Shown here: one piece after another, positions 1-4,856 of the stretch
How the letters are laid out: the number at the start of each line of letters is the position of its first letter
Numbering within the stretch: position 1 is the stretch's first letter
DNA from: Rubrivirga sp.
Lineage (GTDB): Bacteria; Bacteroidota; Rhodothermia; Rhodothermales; Rubricoccaceae
DNA length: 5,562 nucleotides
Assembly (NCBI GenBank): GCA_012269805.1
Contig: JAAXJP010000406.1
Coordinates: 1-5,562 of the forward strand
Direction: 5' to 3'
Translations under genes and position numbers: made by a program
The notes under the pieces: model-generated
Seen by the model: the letters and a program-made list of their open reading frames with translations, nothing else
What the model was told of the DNA's origin: nothing
Databases searched by the model: none

Positions 1-783
1 ACGCCCGACATCGCCACCGACGACCCCGCGCGGGCCGTGCAACTGACCCTGCTCTGGGGGCTCGACGGCGTCGCGCTCCGGACGGTGGACGGCGGACGCG
101 TGCCCGAGATCACCGAAGGCCCACTGCGCCGGCGCCTGGAGGAGGCCGAGCTCGCCGTCGTCGCCCTCGACCCGGGCCTGTTCGAGGGCTCGGCGGCCTC
201 GCGGGCCGTCTGGCTCAACGACCTCGCCCGCCTCGACGACGTCGCGGCGTTCGCCCGCCGGTTCGACTGCGACCTCGTCCGGGTCGGCGCGCTCGGGGCG
301 CCGGGCTTCGACGCGGCGACGGCGGCCGCCGCGCTCCGCGAGGCCGGGGCGCGGGCAGCGGCCCTCGGCCTCCGGCTCGCCGTCCGCAACGAGCTCGGCA
401 CCGCGGTGGCGACGGGGGGGGAGCTCGCCGCGCTGCTGGCGGCCGTCGATCACGACGCCGTCGGCGCCGATTGGCGGCCGGCGGACGCACTCGCGAGCGG
501 GGAGTCGCCGGAGGCGGGCCTCGGCGCGGTGCTCGGCGCCTCGCGCGTGCTGTGCGTGGGCGTTCGGGACGGCGGAGCGGACGAGGGCGAATGGTTCGAC
601 GAGGAGATCGGCACCGGGGCCGTCGGGTGGGACGCCCACCTCGGGGCGCTCGCCGAGGCGGGCGCAGACGTCCCGCTGATCCTCGACGGACTCCCGGAGC
701 CGGCGCGGACCACGGGGCTCGCTTCGGCGACCGCGATGATTCGAGCGGCGCGGGCCGCGCGGAGGGCAGCAGAGCGGGGATAG
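1..783 (+). CDS. Sugar phosphate isomerase/epimerase-like TIM-barrel protein (5' end outside window)
   Basis: The reading frame is open from base 1 to the TAG at 781-783. A GTG at 37 could be a start, but the twelve codons before it (TPDIATDDPARA) look like the first strand and helix of this fold, so the gene most likely begins upstream of the window. The protein has the alternating strand/helix pattern of the xylose-isomerase-like TIM barrel (AP endonuclease family 2 superfamily): LWGLDGVALRTV near the N-terminus, LGLRLAVRNELG mid-protein, VLCVGVRDGG, then GTGAVGWDAHLGALAEAG and PLILDGLPEP near the C-terminus. Family members are usually 250-290 residues, so little is missing. Several positions that normally hold metal-ligand Glu, Asp and His look substituted: numbering from GTG 37, R117 replaces the Glu of the usual ENE-like motif and R147 replaces the Asp of the usual WD motif. 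Substrate unknown; the protein may not be a catalytically active isomerase. No signal peptide is visible in the part present, so it is probably cytoplasmic. The gene ends 9 nt before plsC. Confidence 0.72.
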   Translation, partial: TPDIATDDPARAVQLTLLWGLDGVALRTVDGGRVPEITEGPLRRRLEEAELAVVALDPGLFEGSAASRAVWLNDLARLDDVAAFARRFDCDLVRVGALGAPGFDAATAAAALREAGARAAALGLRLAVRNELGTAVATGGELAALLAAVDHDAVGADWRPADALASGESPEAGLGAVLGASRVLCVGVRDGGADEGEWFDEEIGTGAVGWDAHLGALAEAGADVPLILDGLPEPARTTGLASATAMIRAARAARRAAERG

Positions 784-788
784 CTTCC
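781..788 (+). promoter_or_regulatory. Possible -7-like element (TAGCTTCC) for plsC, overlapping the upstream stop codon
   Basis: TAGCTT begins 12 nt before the GTG start of plsC, and its first three bases are the TAG stop of the upstream gene. It shares TAnnTT with the Bacteroidota sigma-ABfr consensus TAnnTTTG but lacks the final TG. No convincing -33 TTTG is seen upstream. The case rests mainly on the same spacing recurring at other genes in this window. Confidence 0.3.
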
Positions 789-792
789 GGCC

Positions 793-1584
793 GTGCCCCC
801 CGCTCCGTCGCCCCCCCTCTACCTCGATCCGCCGCCGCCGTCGCTCGGCCGGCGGGTCTGGTTTGCCTGGACGCTCTTCTGGGCCTCGTTCTTCACGGTG
901 ACCATGAGCCCCGGCGTCGTGGTCCACTCCATGTTCGCGCCCACCGCGCGGACGCTCCGCGCGTGGATGCGGCCGTGGGCCCGGGTCATCCTCGCATTCG
1001 TGGGGATGCGCGTCCGCGTGGAGGAGCGGGCGTCGCTCCCCGACGGCCCCGTCGTGTTCGTGTCGAACCACGTGAACTCGCTGGACATCCCCGCGGCCAT
1101 GGTCGGGCTCCCCCGACCGTTCCTGTACGTGGCGCGGCACGAGATCCGCGGGTGGCCGGTGGTGGGGTGGGTGCTCGAAAAGACCGCGTGCCTCTTTATC
1201 GATCGGTCGAACGCGCGCGCGTCGGTCCGGGACCTCCGCCGCGTGGCCGAGCGGATCCAGGGGGGCGACTCGGTGCTCCTGTACCCGGAGGGCGGGCGGA
1301 GTCACGCGCACGACCTCCGGCCGTTCATGCGCGGCCCGTTCGTGCTCGCCATCGAGGCCGGCGTGCCCGTTGTCCCCGTGACGCTCATTGGGCACGCCGG
1401 AGTGTTCTCGAAGCGGCTCAGGACCGCCCGCCCCGGTGAGACCCGGTTTGTGATCGGGGAGCCGATCCCCACGGCCGGCCTGTCCCGGGGGGACGCTGCC
1501 GACCTCCAGGAACGGGTCCGCGCCGTCCTGGCTCGCGAACTGGCGGCCCAGGGGACGCGCGCTTTGGCCGGGGAGCCGGCCTGA
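793..1584 (+). CDS. plsC: 1-acyl-sn-glycerol-3-phosphate acyltransferase, PlsC family
   Basis: This 263-residue protein is predicted to transfer an acyl chain to the sn-2 position of lysophosphatidic acid, giving phosphatidic acid for membrane phospholipid synthesis at the inner membrane. The acyltransferase blocks appear in order: block I NHVNSLD (HX4D, His93 and Asp98), block II FIDRSN at 135-140, block III YPEGGRS at 164-170 (usually FPEGTRS; here Thr is Gly), and block IV VPVVPVTLIG at 191-200. One hydrophobic segment at about 22-46 probably anchors it to the membrane, after a proline-rich N-terminus (PPAPSPP, then PPPP). The length is normal for the family. GTG 793 is chosen because it keeps this anchor; the next start, ATG 904, would cut it off. 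There is no Shine-Dalgarno sequence. The gene follows the previous stop by 9 nt in the same frame, suggesting shared transcription. Related enzymes acylate other lipids (for example ornithine lipids), so the exact acceptor is not certain. Confidence 0.92.
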   Translation: MPPAPSPPLYLDPPPPSLGRRVWFAWTLFWASFFTVTMSPGVVVHSMFAPTARTLRAWMRPWARVILAFVGMRVRVEERASLPDGPVVFVSNHVNSLDIPAAMVGLPRPFLYVARHEIRGWPVVGWVLEKTACLFIDRSNARASVRDLRRVAERIQGGDSVLLYPEGGRSHAHDLRPFMRGPFVLAIEAGVPVVPVTLIGHAGVFSKRLRTARPGETRFVIGEPIPTAGLSRGDAADLQERVRAVLARELAAQGTRALAGEPA

Positions 1585-1592
1585 GCCGGCCT
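1573..1592 (+). repeat. Tandem duplication of a 10-bp unit (GAGCCGGCCT x2) spanning the plsC stop
   Basis: GAGCCGGCCT occurs at 1573-1582 and again, perfectly, at 1583-1592. The two GCCGGC cores are self-complementary, so the transcript can form a 6-bp all-GC stem (1575-1580 with 1585-1590) around a CUGA loop. The TGA stop of plsC (1582-1584) lies in that loop, and the second copy ends on the T that begins TATCTTGG. It could slow or end transcription from plsC, but there is no T-tract and chance is possible in GC-rich DNA. Confidence 0.6.
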
Positions 1593-1599
1593 ATCTTGG
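1592..1599 (+). promoter_or_regulatory. Bacteroidota-type -7 promoter element (TATCTTGG) for the lipoprotein gene
   Basis: TATCTTGG matches five of the six fixed positions of the Bacteroidota consensus TAnnTTTG. It starts 13 nt before the ATG at 1605, so transcription would begin at or next to the start codon and give a leaderless or nearly leaderless mRNA. A TTTG lies at 1563-1566, but 25 nt separate it from the element, more than the roughly 19-20 nt usual for a -33 box, so it is a weak partner. The element overlaps the alternative TTG start at 1596, which argues for ATG 1605. Confidence 0.45.
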
Positions 1600-1604
1600 A
1601 CCCC

Positions 1605-2150
1605 ATGCGCCTCGCCTCCCTGTTCCTCGTCGCCGCGCTCGCCGTCGGTGGGTGCTCGCTCGGCGACTGCTCGGCCGAGCAGTCACGCTCCATGACGACG
1701 GGCGGCCTCCTGCTGGCCGACGGCTCCGGCGTGGGGGACACGCTGACCGTGGCCTTCGTCAACGCGGTCGACCGGGGGATCGCGGTCTCGACGGCCGCCG
1801 GGGTCGGCGTCGACCCTGGCGTGACGCCGGACGGTGCCGTGGAGGTGCTCTACGACGCCGTCGCGGTCGGCTTCGCGGGCGATCTCGCCCCGCTCCCGCT
1901 CGTGGCCAACGCGCTCGGCGACACCGTCTACGTCTACGTCGACGGGACCGTCGACCCGGGCGTGTTCGCGCCGGCGTGCTCGCTACCACCAGCGTCGTAC
2001 GACATCGAGGTCCGGAACGTCCTCGTGCCCGAGGGCACGGTCGCCGCGCGCGTCGCGTTGGTGGGGCTCGGCGACGTGCCGGCCGCGGCGGCCGAGGCGC
2101 TCCGCCAGTCTGCCGAGGCGCGCCGGGTGGCGCGCCCGACCCACATCTAA
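1605..2150 (+). CDS. Small predicted lipoprotein, family not recognised
   Basis: The N-terminus is a lipoprotein signal peptide: Arg2, a hydrophobic stretch (LFLVAALAV), then the lipobox VGGC with the lipidated Cys at residue 17. The precursor is 181 residues and the mature protein about 165. It should be exported by Sec, lipidated by Lgt and cleaved by LspA, ending on a membrane facing the periplasm or outside. ATG 1605 is preferred; TTG 1596 would add only three residues and lies inside the likely promoter. The mature part alternates short hydrophobic strands with Gly/Asp turns (LTVAFVNAV, VEVLYDAVAVGF, TVYVYVDGTV, SYDIEVRNV), suggesting a beta-sandwich or Ig-like fold. Two further cysteines, C22 and C125, could form a disulfide. 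The C-terminus is Ala/Arg-rich and probably helical. I do not recognise the family and assign no function. It lies between plsC and the YfhO-like gene, ending 9 nt before the latter and in frame with it. Confidence 0.82.
   Translation: MRLASLFLVAALAVGGCSLGDCSAEQSRSMTTGGLLLADGSGVGDTLTVAFVNAVDRGIAVSTAAGVGVDPGVTPDGAVEVLYDAVAVGFAGDLAPLPLVANALGDTVYVYVDGTVDPGVFAPACSLPPASYDIEVRNVLVPEGTVAARVALVGLGDVPAAAAEALRQSAEARRVARPTHI
1665..1684 (+). repeat. 20-bp perfect palindrome inside the lipoprotein gene
   Basis: GACTGCTCGG (1665-1674) is followed directly by its exact reverse complement CCGAGCAGTC (1675-1684). In RNA it would fold as an 8-bp stem with a GGCC loop. It starts 60 nt downstream of the ATG at 1605 and encodes residues just after the lipidated cysteine. 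It could be a protein-binding dyad, an early mRNA hairpin, or chance. Confidence 0.8.
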
Positions 2151-2159
2151 GCCCAGCTC

Positions 2160-4760
2160 ATGGCGAAGTCGAGGAAGAGCCGCCCCGGGGCGGCGGGGGG
2201 GCCCGCGCCCCTCGAAGGAAACGAGGTCTGGAAGCAGCGGAGCCGCGTGCGCCGGGCCGGCCCCGTCACGCGCGAGGCGTCGCTGTGGGACAAGCAGCCG
2301 GCGTGGGTCCAGCAGGCCGTCTGCATCGGCTTCCTGCTGGTGGTCGCGGTCGGGTTCTTCGCGCCGACCACGATTGGCGGGCGGACGCTCGTCGGCGGCG
2401 ACACGGTCCAGTGGGCGGCGACGGCCGAGGCCATGCTCGAGTACGAGGCCGAGGCGGGCGTCCGCCCCGAGTGGGCGCCCAACGTGTTCGGCGGGATGCC
2501 CGGGACGATGATCCTCGGGGGCTCCCGCGTGCCGGGCGCCGACACGGCGGTGAGCGCGTTGCGGAAGGCGGGGCTGTGGCCCGTCGCCCACTTTTTCGTG
2601 CTCCTCCTCGGGACGTACCTCCTCGTCCTGTACCTCACGCGCTGGCCGCTCGCGGCCGTGCTGGCGGCCATCGGCTACGGGCTCTCGACGTACCTCCCGA
2701 TCATCCTCACGGCGGGGCACAACACCAAGTTTATCGCGCTGAGCTACGCGCCCTGGCTCCTCCTGGCGTTCGCGGCGCTCGTCCGCCGGAGCCCCGAGAC
2801 GGGGAAGATGGCGAGCGTGCTCCTGACGCTGCTCTTCGCCATCGCGGCGGCCGTCAACCTCCGCGCGGGGCACGTCCAGATCACCTACTACGTCGTCCTC
2901 GCCGCCGTCATCTGGTGGGTCGCGGAGGGCATCTCCGCCGCCCGCGACGGCCGGGCCAAGACGTGGGGCGTCTCGACCGCCCTCCTCGGCCTCGGGAGCG
3001 TCCTCGCCCTGGCCATCGTCGCCGACCCGTACCTCCTCCAAGCCGAGTACAAGGCGTTCACGATCCGCTCGGCCGGGCCGGGCGGCGGCCTCGCGTGGGA
3101 GTACGCGATGTCGTGGAGCCAGGGCTTCGGCGAACTCCTGACGCTGGTGATCCCGAACGCCTACGGCGGCGGCGGGCAGACCTACTGGGGCGCCAAGCCG
3201 TTTACGGCCGGTCCGCACTACGTCGGCCCCGTCGTGGCCTTCCTCGCGCTCGTCGGAGCGCTGGGCGTCGCGCGGCGGTCCGTGTTCGCGTTCACGGTGG
3301 CGGCCCTCCTGTTTGTCGGGTTCTCGCTCGGCGAGAACCTCCCGCTCCTCAACCGGCCGGCGTTCGAGGTGCTCCCCTTGTTCGACGCGTTCCGGGTCCC
3401 GGAGACGTGGCTCGCGGCGGTTGTCCTGCTCGTGGCGCTCCTGGCGGGGTGGGGCGCGTACTACCTCGCCCGTCGCGAGGCGACGCCCGAGGCGGAGGAC
3501 CGGAAGCGGCGCGTCGTGCTCGGCGCGGGCGCGGCGCTCGGCCTCCTCGTCGGTGGTCTGTGGCTGACCGGCGGCGGCCCGCTCGACTTCGAGAAGCCCG
3601 ACGAGGGCGCGCAGATCGCGATGCTCGCGGCGCAGCAGAGCGGCCTCTCGCCCGCCGACCCGCAGGTCCGCCAGATGGCCGCCCAGTACCTCGCCGAGGT
3701 CGAGGGGCAGCGCGAGGACCTGTTCTCGGACGACGCGGGCCGGTCGATGCTCCTCCTCTTGGTCGCGCTCGGCCTCGCCGCGGCGTTGCTGTGGAAGAAG
3801 GCCCCGGCCTGGGCCGTCCTCGCGGGCCTCGCCCTGCTGACGACGTTCGACCTCTGGGGGGTCGGACGGCGCTACTTCAACGAGGACGACCCGTCCATGC
3901 AGCGGACCTCCCGCATCGAGGCCCAGATCCAGCCGACCCAGGCCGACCAGTACCTCGTCGAGCGCGTCGCCGAGGCGGGCGGTCCCGGCCACTTCCGGGT
4001 GCTGCCCAACAACTGGTCACAGAACGCGGTCCCGTCCTACTTCTACGAGTCGGTCGGCGGCTACCACGGCGCCAAGCTGGCCCTCATCCAGGACTACTTC
4101 GAACAACTCCTCCCGGACGACTCTACCGGCCTCAACCGGAACGCGCTGTCGCTCCTCTCGGCCCGCTACACCGTGCTCCCAGGCGTCGTGCCTGGCTACG
4201 AGCCCCTGTTCCAGGACGAGCAGACCGGCCTCGTCGTCGCCGTCGACTCGTCGGCCCTCCCGCGCGCGTTCCTCGTCGACTCGGTCGCGGTCGTGACCGA
4301 CGAGGACGCCCTCGTCGCCCGGATCCGGGACGAGGCGACCGACCTGTCCCGCGTGGCGTTCGTCTCGGAACCGATCCCAGGCGACCTCTCGGCCGACGCG
4401 CTCACGGGCCCGGCCCCCGACTCGGCCGGCGCCGCGGTCCGGCTCGAGCGGTTCGAGCCGGATGAGATCGTCTACCGCGTGCAGACGGACCGGCCTCGGC
4501 TCCTCGTGGCGAGTGAGGTCTACTACCCGGCGGGATGGACGGCCCAGATCGGGGTCCAAGACGCGCCCATCGTGCGGACCGACTTCCTGCTCCGTGGCAT
4601 CCCCGTGCCCGCCGGCGAGCACATCGTGACGCTCCGGTACCGGCCCGAGACCCGGCAGCAGGGGCTCCTCATCTCCTGGATCGCGACGCTCCTCGCCTAC
4701 ATCGGGGCGATCGGGTTGGGCGGGCTGCTCTGGTATCGCCGGGGCCACCCGCCGGCCTAG
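2160..4760 (+). CDS. YfhO-family polytopic membrane protein, probable GT-C-like glycosyltransferase
   Basis: This 866-residue protein has a basic cytoplasmic N-terminus (MAKSRKSRPG), about 13 membrane segments (near 52-70, 142-160, 163-182, 189-207, 217-233, 239-257, 269-288, 353-370, 374-390, 417-437, 451-470, 528-545, 547-562), a soluble domain at about 563-833, and a last membrane segment at 834-857. Motifs typical of YfhO-like proteins are LVGGDTVQW (77-85, with Asp81 after the first membrane segment), PEWAPNVFGGMPGT (103-116), TAGHNTKFIALSYAPWLL (184-201), NLRAGHVQITYY (233-244) and, in the C-terminal domain, PRAFLVDSV and YYPAGWTAQI. The family has a GT-C-like architecture; Bacillus YfhO is linked to lipoteichoic acid glycosylation, but a Gram-negative organism has no such acceptor, so the substrate here is unknown. 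Asp81 may be the catalytic acid/base by analogy with other GT-C enzymes; that is inferred. ATG 2160 is the only sensible start. The gene begins 9 nt after the lipoprotein stop, in frame, with no Shine-Dalgarno sequence, and ends 22 nt before a strong hairpin. Confidence 0.85.
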   Translation: MAKSRKSRPGAAGGPAPLEGNEVWKQRSRVRRAGPVTREASLWDKQPAWVQQAVCIGFLLVVAVGFFAPTTIGGRTLVGGDTVQWAATAEAMLEYEAEAGVRPEWAPNVFGGMPGTMILGGSRVPGADTAVSALRKAGLWPVAHFFVLLLGTYLLVLYLTRWPLAAVLAAIGYGLSTYLPIILTAGHNTKFIALSYAPWLLLAFAALVRRSPETGKMASVLLTLLFAIAAAVNLRAGHVQITYYVVLAAVIWWVAEGISAARDGRAKTWGVSTALLGLGSVLALAIVADPYLLQAEYKAFTIRSAGPGGGLAWEYAMSWSQGFGELLTLVIPNAYGGGGQTYWGAKPFTAGPHYVGPVVAFLALVGALGVARRSVFAFTVAALLFVGFSLGENLPLLNRPAFEVLPLFDAFRVPETWLAAVVLLVALLAGWGAYYLARREATPEAEDRKRRVVLGAGAALGLLVGGLWLTGGGPLDFEKPDEGAQIAMLAAQQSGLSPADPQVRQMAAQYLAEVEGQREDLFSDDAGRSMLLLLVALGLAAALLWKKAPAWAVLAGLALLTTFDLWGVGRRYFNEDDPSMQRTSRIEAQIQPTQADQYLVERVAEAGGPGHFRVLPNNWSQNAVPSYFYESVGGYHGAKLALIQDYFEQLLPDDSTGLNRNALSLLSARYTVLPGVVPGYEPLFQDEQTGLVVAVDSSALPRAFLVDSVAVVTDEDALVARIRDEATDLSRVAFVSEPIPGDLSADALTGPAPDSAGAAVRLERFEPDEIVYRVQTDRPRLLVASEVYYPAGWTAQIGVQDAPIVRTDFLLRGIPVPAGEHIVTLRYRPETRQQGLLISWIATLLAYIGAIGLGGLLWYRRGHPPA

Positions 4761-4781
4761 CGGATCGGAGCTGGCGAAGAG

Positions 4782-4833
4782 GGGGTAGAGATCCGCGCGA
4801 CGGGCGGCCCCGCCCCCCGCGCGCCTCTACCCT
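4782..4833 (+). terminator. Long GC-rich hairpin between the YfhO-family gene and rsmA, possible terminator
   Basis: Three nested stems stack into one 52-nt hairpin: GGGGTAGAG (4782-4790) with CTCTACCCT (4825-4833, outermost pair G-U), CGCGCG (4794-4799) with CGCGCG (4818-4823), and GGGCG (4802-4806) with CGCCC (4811-4815) around a GCCC loop. Only small internal loops (ATC/C and AC/CC) interrupt it. It starts 22 nt after the YfhO stop and ends before the rsmA promoter-like element, where a terminator would sit. No T-run follows, so it is not a classical intrinsic terminator; it may instead stabilise the mRNA 3' end or act as a U-tract-less terminator. The rest of the 96-nt gap shows nothing else clear. 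Confidence 0.55.
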
Positions 4834-4844
4834 GTAGGCTCCCC

Positions 4845-4853
4845 TAGCGTTCG
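4845..4853 (+). promoter_or_regulatory. Possible -7-like promoter element (TAGCGTTCG) for rsmA
   Basis: TAGCGTTCG starts 12 nt before the GTG start of rsmA, the same place as the elements before plsC (12 nt) and the lipoprotein gene (13 nt). It has the TA and TT halves of TAnnTTTG but with three bases between them instead of two. No -33 TTTG is visible upstream. The preceding hairpin favours independent transcription of rsmA. Confidence 0.3.
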
Positions 4854-4856
4854 CCC

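Noticed and set aside
471..1439. Sense-strand open frame of 322 codons overlapping the TIM-barrel and plsC genes
   Set aside because: Arg/Gly-rich shadow translation; the plsC frame carries clear HX4D and PEGGRS motifs and the TIM-barrel frame is coherent.
1983..3992. Antisense open reading frame of 669 codons opposite the lipoprotein and YfhO-like genes
   Set aside because: It is Arg/Glu/Asp-rich with no recognisable domain, and is explained by the strong G/C third-position bias of the sense genes, which removes stops on the opposite strand.
4179..4195. Short inverted repeat CCAGGC...GCCTGG inside the YfhO-like gene
   Set aside because: A six-base stem in the middle of a GC-rich conserved coding region is expected by chance and has no regulatory context.
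1652..4465. Sense-strand open frame of 937 codons overlapping both the lipoprotein and YfhO-like genes
   Set aside because: The translation is a low-complexity Arg/Gly/Pro/Ala sequence crossing two well-supported genes; it is a shadow frame.
4017..4748. Antisense open frame of 243 codons opposite the C-terminal domain of the YfhO-like protein
   Set aside because: No motifs and shadow-type composition; the sense strand codes for a conserved domain.
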